DNA of 6,692 nt, from positions 1-6,692 of the forward strand of contig JAGRMK010000437.1 in the NCBI GenBank assembly GCA_020441345.1. The letters are read 5' to 3'. Position 1 is the stretch's first letter; every line of letters starts with the position of its first letter. This DNA is from Paracoccaceae bacterium. GTDB lineage: Bacteria > Pseudomonadota > Alphaproteobacteria > Rhodobacterales > Rhodobacteraceae. A program made the position numbers and the translations under genes. Positions 1-6,313 of the stretch are shown in pieces. Under the pieces are notes generated by a model. That model had not been told where the DNA came from and did no database searches. It saw nothing but the letters and a program-made list of their open reading frames with translations.

Positions 1-1256
1 ATATTGCACTGTTCGGCATGACCGACGAACCCCTCCAGCATGCACAACCGACTGCCATAGGCGCCGATCTGTGCCGCGGCCTCGTCGCTGGTGATGCGCT
101 GATAACTGTGGGTCTTCAGGAACTTGCCGACCCAAAGCCCGCCGGTATAGCGCCCGGCCTTTTTGGTGGGCAGCGTGTGGTTGGTGCCAATTACCTTGTC
201 GCCGTTCGCCACATTGGTCCGTGCCCCCAGGAACAACGCGCCATAGGAATGCATCTTCTCCAGGAACCAATGGTCGCGGTCGGTCATCACCTGCACATGC
301 TCATAGGCCATGTCATTGGCGACCTGCAGCATCTCGTCATGCGTGTCGCACAGGATCACGTCGCCATAATCGCGCCAACTGACCGAGGCCGTCTCGCGCG
401 TCGGCAGGATTTTCAACAGACGCTCGACCTCGGCCAGCGTGCCCTCGGCCAGTTTGCGCGAATTGGTGATCAGGCAGGCGGGGCTGTTATAGCCATGCTC
501 GGCCTGCCCCAGGAGATCGGTCGCGCAAAGTTCCGCATCCACCGTGTCATCGGCGATCAGCATGGTTTCCGTGGGCCCCGCGAACAGGTCGATGCCGACA
601 CGTCCATACAACTGCCGCTTGGCCTCGGCGACAAAGGCATTCCCCGGTCCGACAAGCATGTGCACCGGCTCGATGCTCTCGGTGCCCAACGCCATCGCGC
701 CGACCGCCTGCATCCCGCCCAGCACGTAGATCTCATGCGCCCCGCCCAAGTGCATCGCCGCGACAATCGCCGGATGCGGCGCGCCATCGACCGGTGGCGC
801 CGAGGCGACGATGCGCGGCACCCCCGCCACCTGCGCCGTCAGCACCGACATATGCGCGCTGGCAACCATCGGGAACTTGCCGCCAGGCACGTAGCAGCCC
901 ACCGATTGCACCGGAATATTGCGATGCCCCAGCACCACGCCGGGCAAGGTCTCGACTTCGATATCCGTCATGCTGGCGCGCTGCGCCTCGGCAAAGCGGC
1001 GGATCTGGGCCTGCGCAAAGCGGATATCCTCCATATCGCGGGTCGAGACCTTCTGCATCGCCGCCTCGATCTCCGACCGGTTCAGCCGGAACCGCGCGGG
1101 TTCGTAGTTGTCGAACTTGGCCGACAGATCGCGGACCGCCGCATCGCCGCGCGCCTCGATATCGGCCAAGGTCGCTTCCACGATCGCGCGGACCCTGGCG
1201 TCATCCTCGGCGCGCTCGCCCTCGGGCTTGCCGGATTTCAGATGGGTGATGGCCAT
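1..1256 (-). CDS. Histidinol dehydrogenase-family enzyme, HpsN (sulfopropanediol dehydrogenase)-like, 3' end cut by window
   Basis: The frame is open from ATG 1256 to the left edge: 418 codons plus two bases. The family is about 430 residues long, so only a short tail and the stop are missing. The family consists of zinc- and NAD-dependent cytoplasmic enzymes that oxidise a primary alcohol via an aldehyde to a carboxylate. All residues known from E. coli HisD are present: zinc ligands Gln251, His254, Asp353 and His413; catalytic Glu319-His320; substrate-side His360 and Glu408. GPGN (203-206), AGPTE (226-230) and QAEHG (251-255) are also clear. True HisD usually has AGPSE; the Ser-to-Thr change (Thr229), the motif YEHVQV and the linkage to an importer rather than his genes point to the HpsN-like branch, which uses non-histidinol substrates. 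A GAGGA Shine-Dalgarno (1268-1264), 7 bases before the ATG, overlaps the upstream SnoaL-like gene's stop, supporting this start and translational coupling. The family call is very secure; the substrate is unknown. Confidence 0.93.
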   Translation of the reverse strand, partial: MAITHLKSGKPEGERAEDDARVRAIVEATLADIEARGDAAVRDLSAKFDNYEPARFRLNRSEIEAAMQKVSTRDMEDIRFAQAQIRRFAEAQRASMTDIEVETLPGVVLGHRNIPVQSVGCYVPGGKFPMVASAHMSVLTAQVAGVPRIVASAPPVDGAPHPAIVAAMHLGGAHEIYVLGGMQAVGAMALGTESIEPVHMLVGPGNAFVAEAKRQLYGRVGIDLFAGPTETMLIADDTVDAELCATDLLGQAEHGYNSPACLITNSRKLAEGTLAEVERLLKILPTRETASVSWRDYGDVILCDTHDEMLQVANDMAYEHVQVMTDRDHWFLEKMHSYGALFLGARTNVANGDKVIGTNHTLPTKKAGRYTGGLWVGKFLKTHSYQRITSDEAAAQIGAYGSRLCMLEGFVGHAEQCN

Positions 1257-1266
1257 GTTTACGTCC

Positions 1267-1764
1267 TCATGTCGTCGAATTGGAGGCGGCGTCGTCGCCG
1301 TGATCAGAGATTTCCCAGCCATGACTGCCGAACACGTCATGACCAAGCTGGGCCAACGCCGATCCGAAACCGACGAAGACCGGGGTGTCGGCGATCCGCC
1401 CGTCGGCGACGCGCCAAAAATCCATGTAGGGAATGCGCATACGTTGGCCGGTTCGGGCGGCGCCCATGAACGGCCCGCGATCCGTGGCCACATGATAGCC
1501 AAAACACGCCGCCCAATCGCCATCGACGATGAACTGCTCCGTGTGATCGACCCGATCGGCAAAAGCGGCTCGGAAGTGGCGCTGCCAGCCGCACACGAAC
1601 CCGTCTACCCCGCGCCTGGCGCCGCAACCCTGATTGCCGCGCCAGGTGGACCCCTCATGGAGATGCGGGGTCATGTCGGTTTCGGCGCGGCCCAGCGCAT
1701 CCTCCATGCGCCGAGCGATGCGCAACGTCTGCGCGCTGGTCTGCAAGCGGCCCTCGGGTGTCAT
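1267..1764 (-). CDS. SnoaL-like (NTF2-fold, 'ester cyclase'-type) protein, 165 aa
   Basis: This is a small soluble protein of the SnoaL/NTF2-like alpha+beta cone fold. After an N-terminal helical segment (about 1-30) comes WRGNQG (41-46), a feature I recall from this subgroup. A beta-rich core follows with a DGDWAA strand (81-86), a GxFMG segment (97-101), and the signature PYMDFWRVADGRIAD (112-126), where 'W.V.DGKI' is the most recognisable SnoaL-like element. The length matches single-domain members. SnoaL itself is a polyketide cyclase acting by acid-base catalysis without cofactor, but most bacterial relatives have unproven roles, and a polyketide substrate is unlikely here. The ATG is 3 bases after the ATPase stop and the gene ends 10 bases before the dehydrogenase, so it belongs to the leftward operon. 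An isomerase, hydratase or small-molecule-binding role for a catabolic intermediate is inference from context. The last ~10 residues are a polar, probably disordered tail. Confidence 0.88.
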   Translation of the reverse strand: MTPEGRLQTSAQTLRIARRMEDALGRAETDMTPHLHEGSTWRGNQGCGARRGVDGFVCGWQRHFRAAFADRVDHTEQFIVDGDWAACFGYHVATDRGPFMGAARTGQRMRIPYMDFWRVADGRIADTPVFVGFGSALAQLGHDVFGSHGWEISDHGDDAASNSTT

Positions 1765-1767
1765 GGC

Positions 1768-2811
1768 TCAGAGCCTTTCGCCGGACTGCGCGTCGAACAG
1801 GTGGCAGATCCCGGCAGGCACAGCGGCACCGACCGGCTCGCCGATTTCGGCGCGATACTCCTTGCCGGCCTTGACCGACACCAACGCCCCACCCGCGCGC
1901 ACCGTGACCATCGTCGCATCACCCAACAATTCCAGCGAATAGATCGGCGCATCGATCGCCCCGGTCGCAGCGACGGTCGCATCCTCGGCCCGAAAGCCCA
2001 ACGTGACCGGCCCGGCCAGGTCAGGGCGCAACCCCTCGATTCGCACGTGCTTGCCGGTAAAGACGCCGTTCTCGATGGTGCCGTTCATCAGATTCATCGC
2101 CGGGCTGCCGATGAAACTGGCGACAAAGGTGTTGGCCGGGTTGTCGTAGATCTCGGTCGGGCTGCCGACCTGCTGCACGATGCCCTTGTTCATCACCACA
2201 ACCCGGTCGGCCAGTGTCATCGCTTCGATCTGGTCGTGCGTCACGTAGATCGTCGTGACCTTCAATTCATGGCTCAGGTTCTTGATCTGGGCGCGCGTGG
2301 ACACCCGCAACTTGGCATCCAGGTTAGACAGGGGTTCGTCCATCAGAAACACGTTCGGCTGGCGCACGATGGCCCGCGCCAGAGCCACGCGCTGCCGTTG
2401 ACCACCCGACAATTCGGCGGGACGGCGGTGCAGGAACTCGGTCAACTCGACCATCTCGGCCGCGCGACGCACCTTTTCGTCATGCGTAGCCGGATCGACC
2501 TTGCGCACCTTCAGGGGGAACCGGATGTTTTCATAGACATTCAGGTTCGGATAGAGCGCGTAACTCTGGAACACCATCGCCACATCGCGATCCTTGGGGT
2601 CAAGGTCATTCACCCGCCTGCCGTCGATCTCGATGTCGCCCTCTGTCACATCTTCGAGGCCCGCGATCATCCGCATCGTGGTTGTCTTGCCACAGCCCGA
2701 GGGGCCCAGCAGAACAAGAAACTCACGATCCGCGATGGTCAGGTCGAAATCGGCGACGCCGACAAAGCCGCCCCACCGCTTGGACACGTTCTTCAACCGA
2801 ACCTCGGCCAT
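1768..2811 (-). CDS. ABC importer ATPase, MalK/UgpC (CUT1) type
   Basis: This is the ATP-hydrolysing subunit of a carbohydrate-type importer, acting as a dimer on the cytoplasmic face of the permeases. Its 347 residues fit the MalK/UgpC/MsmK class. Visible elements are Walker A GPSGCGKTT (36-44), Q-loop Gln82 in VFQSYALYP, ABC signature LSGGQ (134-138), Walker B ending in Asp158-Glu159, D-loop SNLDAK (162-167) and switch His192. The C-terminal ~110 residues form the regulatory TOBE/OB region typical of CUT1 ATPases. All catalytic residues are intact. Some MalK-class ATPases serve several permeases, so this one could be shared, but its place beside a matching binding protein and permeases suggests a dedicated partner. 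The ATG at 2811 is preceded by a close, modest GGTGAG. The next upstream ATG (2822) is out of frame. It is the first gene of the leftward operon, with a probable operator just ahead of the ribosome site. Confidence 0.97.
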   Translation of the reverse strand: MAEVRLKNVSKRWGGFVGVADFDLTIADREFLVLLGPSGCGKTTTMRMIAGLEDVTEGDIEIDGRRVNDLDPKDRDVAMVFQSYALYPNLNVYENIRFPLKVRKVDPATHDEKVRRAAEMVELTEFLHRRPAELSGGQRQRVALARAIVRQPNVFLMDEPLSNLDAKLRVSTRAQIKNLSHELKVTTIYVTHDQIEAMTLADRVVVMNKGIVQQVGSPTEIYDNPANTFVASFIGSPAMNLMNGTIENGVFTGKHVRIEGLRPDLAGPVTLGFRAEDATVAATGAIDAPIYSLELLGDATMVTVRAGGALVSVKAGKEYRAEIGEPVGAAVPAGICHLFDAQSGERL

Positions 2812-2824
2812 GACTCACCCATGT

Positions 2825-2840
2825 TTGCATACGATTGCAA
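2825..2840. promoter_or_regulatory. Putative operator 1 (CG-centred palindrome TTGCA-N6-TGCAA)
   Basis: The sequence TTGCATACGATTGCAA has perfect 5-base arms (TTGCA/TGCAA) around a TACGAT core with a central CG. It starts 5 bases downstream of a leftward -10 element, so it would cover the transcription start and block initiation if bound. A second, similar site lies about 112 bases to the right. A central CG with GCA/TGC arms is common among LacI-family operators; GntR-type binding is an alternative. No regulator gene is in the window. Confidence 0.5.
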
Positions 2841-2845
2841 TATCA

Positions 2846-2875
2846 AGTGTAGCCGCCCGAAAGCCAATCTATCAA
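2846..2875 (-). promoter_or_regulatory. Putative leftward sigma-70-type promoter for ATPase-SnoaL-dehydrogenase operon
   Basis: On the minus strand the -35 element TTGATA (2875-2870) matches 5 of 6 consensus bases. The -10 element TACACT (2851-2846) matches 4 of 6, with an 18-base spacer. The expected start site near 2840 gives a leader of about 28 bases to the ATPase ATG. The start site would fall within operator 1. Alphaproteobacterial -10 boxes are loose, so this is a reasoned prediction. Confidence 0.45.
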
Positions 2876-2908
2876 CAGAAAAGATGCATATTTGATCTGA
2901 TAATTTTC

Positions 2909-2937
2909 TTGAAATACGGTCTCTCGTCTCGCAGTAT
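2909..2937 (+). promoter_or_regulatory. Weak candidate rightward promoter for binding-protein/permease operon
   Basis: TTGAAA (2909-2914, 5 of 6 to the -35 consensus) is followed after 17 bases by CAGTAT (2932-2937, only 3 of 6 to the -10 consensus). It sits at the edge of the AT-rich part of the intergenic region, about 80 bases before the binding-protein start. The -10 touches operator 2, so a bound regulator would occlude polymerase. A weak -10 could also mean an activator is needed. TTGGCA at 2937 is another possible -35, but no good -10 follows it. Confidence 0.28.
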
Positions 2938-2954
2938 TGGCATACGTATTCAAA
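2937..2954. promoter_or_regulatory. Putative operator 2 (ATACGTAT core, related to operator 1)
   Basis: This site reads TTGGCATACGTATTCAAA, centred on the perfect 8-base palindrome ATACGTAT, with three further symmetric pairs (G/C and two T/A) outside it. Aligned at the central CG, 13 of 17 bases match operator 1, including the shared block GCATACG. Each divergent promoter thus has one copy, suggesting coordinated control by one dimeric regulator. Binding is inferred from symmetry and repetition only. Confidence 0.45.
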
Positions 2955-2959
2955 AACGA

Positions 2960-2999
2960 CCCGATTCGCGTCGGGCTTGATCCGTGCATCAGCGACGGA
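2960..2999 (+). other. Two small hairpins in the leader of the binding-protein mRNA
   Basis: CCCGA (2960-2964) can pair with TCGGG (2971-2975) across a 6-base loop. TCCGT (2981-2985) can pair with ACGGA (2995-2999) across a 9-base loop. Both lie upstream of the Shine-Dalgarno (3006-3011) and leave it free. Five-pair stems arise easily in GC-rich DNA, so a role in mRNA stability is only a possibility. The rest of the 2812-3019 intergenic region holds the promoters and operators listed separately and an AT-rich stretch around 2880-2916. Confidence 0.2.
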
Positions 3000-3019
3000 C
3001 ATGACAGGGAGACTGTAGA

Positions 3020-4255
3020 ATGGCTTTCTTGAGACTTTCGGGACTGACTGTGGCCGCCGCACTGGCTGGCGGCACAGCCTGGGCCGGGTGCGACCTGGCA
3101 GGCGGCGACATCCGCATTCTGGGCAATGACTTTGCCGCCATCAACGCCGTGGTGGATGGCGCCCGCGCCTGCGAAGGGGACGGTGTCAGCTTTTCCGCCA
3201 ACCTGACAACCGAACACCGCGACATCCAGGTCGCCGCCCTGACGCCGAATCCGGCCGAATACACCTCCGCCATTGTGGCGAACTCGTCGATCGTGCCGCT
3301 GATCAATGCCGGGTTGATCCGTCCGCTCGATGACCTGGTGGCCGAACACGGCGCGGGTCTGAACCGTAACCAGTTGATCACCATTGACGGTCAGGTCATG
3401 GCCATCGCTTTCATGGCCAACGCACAACACCTGTTCTACCGCTCGGACATCCTGGAACAGGCCGGTGTTGCCGTGCCGACCACCTACGAAGAGGTGCTGG
3501 CCGCCGCCGAGGCGATCCGCGCCGCCGGGATCATGGAACACCCCTATGCGATGAACACCAAGGTTGGCTGGAACCTGGCCGAGGAATTCATCAACATGTA
3601 TCTGGGCATGGGCGGCAGTTTCTTCGAGCCGGGCACCGCAAACCCCGCGATCAACAACGATGCCGGGGTCGCGGCGCTGGAAATGCTTGCGGCGCTCAAC
3701 GCCTATGCCAACCCCGACTTCCTGACCTTCGATTCCAACGCGACCGCCGCGTTGTGGGAATCGGGCCAGCTGGCCCTGGCGACAATGTGGGGCAGCCGCG
3801 CCGCACCGATCCTCGACGATGAAGGCTCGACCGCCGAGATCACCGGCGCGACCATGCTGGCCGGTGCCCCGACGGTCGGCGGTGGCACGACCCCGGCGTC
3901 GACCCTGTGGTGGGACGGGTTTACCATCGCCGCCAATATCTCGGACGAAGACGCCGAGGCCACCTTTGTCGCCTTCATGCATGGGCTTTCGGCCGATAAC
4001 GTCGCCGCGAACAACGACCTCGCGGTATGGCTTGCTCCGGGCTACACGCCGGGCGCCACGGCGGGCGGCGTCTTTGCAACGGCCAACGCAGGGGCCGCGC
4101 CCTACCCGATGCTGCCCTACATGGGCCTGATGCACACCGCGCTGGGCGACAACCTGTCCGAGTTCCTGCAAGGTCAGGAAAGCGCGGCCCAGGCGCTTGC
4201 CGATGTCGAGGCCGCCTATGTCACCGCGGCCCGCGCGCAGGGCTTCGTCGAGTAA
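3020..4255 (+). CDS. Periplasmic solute-binding protein of a carbohydrate-type ABC importer (family 1)
   Basis: The 411 residues match the size of family 1 (MalE/UgpB-type) binding proteins, which capture substrate in the periplasm and deliver it to the permeases. Residues 1-22 form a Sec signal peptide: FLR, a hydrophobic core, then AWA with likely cleavage after Ala22. Cys24 is not in a good lipobox, so a soluble rather than lipid-anchored protein is likely; Cys24 and Cys51 could form a disulfide. Family hallmarks include a segment like 'FYRSDILEQAGVAVPTTYEE' (about 146-165) and paired aromatics WWDG and WGSR that could stack against a ligand. The mature protein is very acidic, with one lysine, about ten arginines and about 44 Asp+Glu. 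AGGGAG (3006-3011), 8 bases before the ATG, is a strong Shine-Dalgarno and supports this start. It is first in the rightward operon, followed by a terminator-like hairpin. The ligand is unknown. Confidence 0.93.
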   Translation: MAFLRLSGLTVAAALAGGTAWAGCDLAGGDIRILGNDFAAINAVVDGARACEGDGVSFSANLTTEHRDIQVAALTPNPAEYTSAIVANSSIVPLINAGLIRPLDDLVAEHGAGLNRNQLITIDGQVMAIAFMANAQHLFYRSDILEQAGVAVPTTYEEVLAAAEAIRAAGIMEHPYAMNTKVGWNLAEEFINMYLGMGGSFFEPGTANPAINNDAGVAALEMLAALNAYANPDFLTFDSNATAALWESGQLALATMWGSRAAPILDDEGSTAEITGATMLAGAPTVGGGTTPASTLWWDGFTIAANISDEDAEATFVAFMHGLSADNVAANNDLAVWLAPGYTPGATAGGVFATANAGAAPYPMLPYMGLMHTALGDNLSEFLQGQESAAQALADVEAAYVTAARAQGFVE

Positions 4256-4261
4256 GACCCT

Positions 4262-4295
4262 GGCGGGGTCCGGATCTTCCGGTCCCCGCCTTTTT
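4262..4295 (+). terminator. Intrinsic-terminator-like hairpin between binding protein and permease genes
   Basis: GGCGGGG (4262-4268) pairs with CCCCGCC (4284-4290). After one T/T mismatch, CCGGA (4270-4274) pairs with TCCGG (4278-4282) around a TCT loop. Five T residues follow (4291-4295). It starts 6 bases after the binding-protein stop and 32 bases before the permease ATG. Such a structure between a binding-protein gene and its permease genes usually terminates part of the transcripts and protects the upstream mRNA, giving more binding protein than permease. Confidence 0.8.
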
Positions 4296-4327
4296 CTCGC
4301 CCCGTGTTTCGCTGATCGGAGCAGGCC

Positions 4328-5356
4328 ATGCCGCATCGTACCTTTCTGTGGTTCATTCTGCCGTCCCTGCTGGCCATGATCCTGTTCATCGCTCTGCCGA
4401 TTGGCTCGGTGCTGGTCCAGTCGATGCATGTCGAACACGAACAGGTGCTGATCGAGACCGAGACCTGCGGCCCCTTTGGCTGCACTCCCTCTGTCAGCGT
4501 CGACCAGAACGCGACCCGCGCCCTGCGCGAGGCGCAACCGCTGGGCCGGTTCAACGGGCTGCGCACCTACACCGACCGAAATCACCTGGCCACCGCCGAG
4601 GTCGCGCAGGCCTGGTCCGAAACCGACAGCCTGACCGGCTTTGCCGGCCGCCTGATGAACCTGCCATTCTACAAGGCCCTGGCCTTTACCCTGGCCTATA
4701 CCTTTGTCGTCACGCCACTGGTGATTGTCCTTGGCATGGCGATCGCGCTGGGTGTCAACGGCCTGCCGCAGCTGATGAAAGGCACGACGATCTTCGTCTC
4801 GCTCTTGCCGATGATCGTGACGCCGCTGGTCGGCTCCTTGATCCTGTTCTGGATGATCGACGCCGATGGCGTGATCGGCGCCACCCTGCAACGCCTCACC
4901 GGGGATCCCAACCTGTCGCTCAAGGCCTCGCCGGTGCTGACCTGGATCACGCTGTTCGTCTACGGGATCTGGCACTCGGCGCCCTTTGCCTTCATCGTAT
5001 TCTATGCCGGGCTCCAGACCGTGCCAGCCGAAACGCTTGAGGCCGCGCAGATCGACGGCGCGAGCCGCTGGCAGCGTTTGCGTTATGTGGTGATCCCGCA
5101 CATGGCGCCCTTGGTGGTGTTCGTGGTGCTGATCCAGCTGATGGACAATTTCCGCGTCTTCGAACCGATTGTCGGCTTCTCGGCAGCGGCCAATGCCACC
5201 TCGCTGAGCTATTTCATTTATTCAGACCTGCGCGGCGACGTGGCGCAATTCGGCTCGGCCGCGGCCACCTCGATGCTGACCATTCTCGGCGTCGCGATCC
5301 TGCTGACTCCGGTGCTGATCCGCACCTGGCGCGACTTCAACCGCAAGAGGGTGTGA
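4328..5356 (+). CDS. ABC importer permease, MalF-type (CUT1)
   Basis: This is one half of the transmembrane channel (342 aa). It starts at an ATG 6 bases after GGAG (4318-4321). Hydrophobic segments lie at about 6-31, 117-143, 154-177, 203-229, 261-279 and 312-331. The coupling-helix EAA motif is clear: E238-A-A, then D243-G244, then P257, which docks onto the ATPase. Between the first and second membrane segments is a hydrophilic, probably periplasmic stretch of about 80 residues (33-115) with a CGPFGC motif (47-52). MalF-type permeases often carry an extra loop here, but the two closely spaced cysteines are unusual. The gene ends TGA at 5354-5356, 2 bases before the next permease. The paired permease is MalG-like, so the two form a heterodimer. 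Family call secure; substrate unknown. Confidence 0.95.
   Translation: MPHRTFLWFILPSLLAMILFIALPIGSVLVQSMHVEHEQVLIETETCGPFGCTPSVSVDQNATRALREAQPLGRFNGLRTYTDRNHLATAEVAQAWSETDSLTGFAGRLMNLPFYKALAFTLAYTFVVTPLVIVLGMAIALGVNGLPQLMKGTTIFVSLLPMIVTPLVGSLILFWMIDADGVIGATLQRLTGDPNLSLKASPVLTWITLFVYGIWHSAPFAFIVFYAGLQTVPAETLEAAQIDGASRWQRLRYVVIPHMAPLVVFVVLIQLMDNFRVFEPIVGFSAAANATSLSYFIYSDLRGDVAQFGSAAATSMLTILGVAILLTPVLIRTWRDFNRKRV
5345..5351 (+). promoter_or_regulatory. Shine-Dalgarno deciding the start of the MalG-type permease
   Basis: AAGAGGG lies inside the last codons of the upstream permease gene. It is 7 bases from ATG 5359 but only 1 base from the in-frame GTG at 5353, so ATG 5359 is the better start. 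This placement also implies translational coupling. Confidence 0.6.
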
Positions 5357-5358
5357 CC

Positions 5359-6240
5359 ATGAGCTCTGTCGCCAAACGCCGCTCCACCCCGCTGATCGTC
5401 CTGTCCAGCGCCTTTGTCGCGGCCTGGTTGATCGTCGCCGCCTTTCCGTTCCTGTGGACCCTGTGGGGTTCCTTCAAGGTGCAGGGCGATTTCTTCTCGC
5501 GCGCCGACTGGATGAACGCGCTCTGGGGCACGCGGACGGTGATCGAAACCGGCAGCGCCTTTACCGGCAACGGCTATTACGGCGCCTTTGTCGAGGAAGG
5601 CTTCTGGCGCGCGGCGCTGAACACACTGGTTGTAGTGGTCTTCACCGTCATCGTCTCGCTGACCTTCGGCACGCTGGGCGGCTACGCGCTGGCACGCTCT
5701 GGCTACCGCTATGCGTTCTGGCTCCTGATGCTGGCGCTGGTGTTCCGCGCCATGCCGCATATCACGCTGGTCTCGGGCTATCTGCTGCCGTTCTTCGAAT
5801 GGAATCTCTGGGGCCACAAGACAACCGCCATCATCGTGCTGGTGGCAATCAACCAGCCCTTTACCCTGTGGATGCTGCACTCGTTCTTCCTGAACATCCC
5901 CAAGGATCTGGACGAAAGCGCGATGGTCGATGGCTGCACCCGGTTTCAGGCCTTCCGCCACGTGATCATCCCGGTGATGTGGCCAGGGGTGGTGACAACC
6001 GGATTGTTCAGCTTCCTTCTGGCCTACAACGACTTTGCCGTCACCGCGATGCTGCTCAGCCAGGAGAATCAGACGATGGTGCCGCAGATCGCAGGTTTCC
6101 TTGGCTCGACCTTCGAAGAGGGTAACGTGATGTTCGCCGTCGCCGCCGTGGTCTCGGCCACCGCGCCCTTGTTGCTGCTGATTATCTTCTTCCAGAGACA
6201 AATCGTCTCGGGCCTGACCGCAGGCGCCGTCAAGGGCTGA
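5359..6240 (+). CDS. ABC importer permease, MalG-type (CUT1)
   Basis: This is the second half of the transmembrane channel (293 aa from ATG 5359; an in-frame GTG at 5353 would add two residues but is badly spaced from the ribosome site). Membrane segments are visible at about 11-36, 85-112, 118-143, 155-178, 206-230 and 262-282. FPFLWTLWGSFK (29-40) is the typical end of the first MalG-type segment. The EAA-type coupling motif is E186-S-A, D191-G192, P205, with Ser in place of the first Ala, a common MalG-type variant. The first periplasmic loop (about 41-84) is moderately long and aromatic-rich. The gene follows the MalF-type permease by 2 bases, so the two are made together. Its C-terminus is short and ends close after the last helix, as is usual for MalG. 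Confidence 0.95.
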   Translation: MSSVAKRRSTPLIVLSSAFVAAWLIVAAFPFLWTLWGSFKVQGDFFSRADWMNALWGTRTVIETGSAFTGNGYYGAFVEEGFWRAALNTLVVVVFTVIVSLTFGTLGGYALARSGYRYAFWLLMLALVFRAMPHITLVSGYLLPFFEWNLWGHKTTAIIVLVAINQPFTLWMLHSFFLNIPKDLDESAMVDGCTRFQAFRHVIIPVMWPGVVTTGLFSFLLAYNDFAVTAMLLSQENQTMVPQIAGFLGSTFEEGNVMFAVAAVVSATAPLLLLIIFFQRQIVSGLTAGAVKG

Positions 6241-6313
6241 CCTCGGGCTTCATCTTGCTCTAAATACTCACCTTCTGGCGCTCGGCCTCCCCCCGGGCAA
6301 AACAGGCATAGCG
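6241..6313 (+). other. Short gap between permease and second SnoaL-like gene, with an AT-rich box
   Basis: This 73-base stretch contains CTTCATCTTGCTCTAAATACTC (6249-6270) in an otherwise GC-rich setting. Similar 'CTTGC..AAATACTC' strings are, as far as I remember, frequent in Rhodobacteraceae intergenic regions. I see no convincing terminator hairpin and no copy of the divergent-region operator. The next gene may be read through from the permeases. Confidence 0.3.

Noticed and set aside
1437..1443. Extra GCATACG matching the operator core
   Set aside because: It lies inside the SnoaL-like coding region, lacks symmetric arms, and a 7-base match is expected by chance.
18..1469. Long open frame on the plus strand (about 480 codons)
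   Set aside because: It is antisense to the HisD/HpsN-like gene, which has every family motif. The translation is Arg/His/Gly-rich without any recognisable domain, typical of antisense frames in GC-rich DNA.
2820..2822. ATG upstream of the ATPase start as an alternative start
   Set aside because: It is 11 bases upstream and out of frame with the ATPase.
1108..2895. Long open frame on the plus strand (about 595 codons)
   Set aside because: It runs opposite the SnoaL-like and ATPase genes. The minus-strand products have complete catalytic motifs, whereas this one is low-complexity His/Arg/Asp-rich sequence.
2913..2938. AATAC/GTATT inverted repeat in the intergenic region
   Set aside because: The arms are 5 bases with a 16-base gap and overlap the candidate promoter; too weak to call as a hairpin or operator.
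2843..5101. Very long open frame on the minus strand (about 750 codons)
   Set aside because: It is antisense to the binding protein and MalF-type permease, crosses the divergent promoter region and the hairpin, and encodes a Gly/Arg/Gln-rich product with no domain.
5218..6201. Open frame on the minus strand opposite the MalG-type permease
   Set aside because: The product is rich in His, Gln, Arg and Gly with no membrane segments or motifs, while the plus-strand frame is a clear permease.
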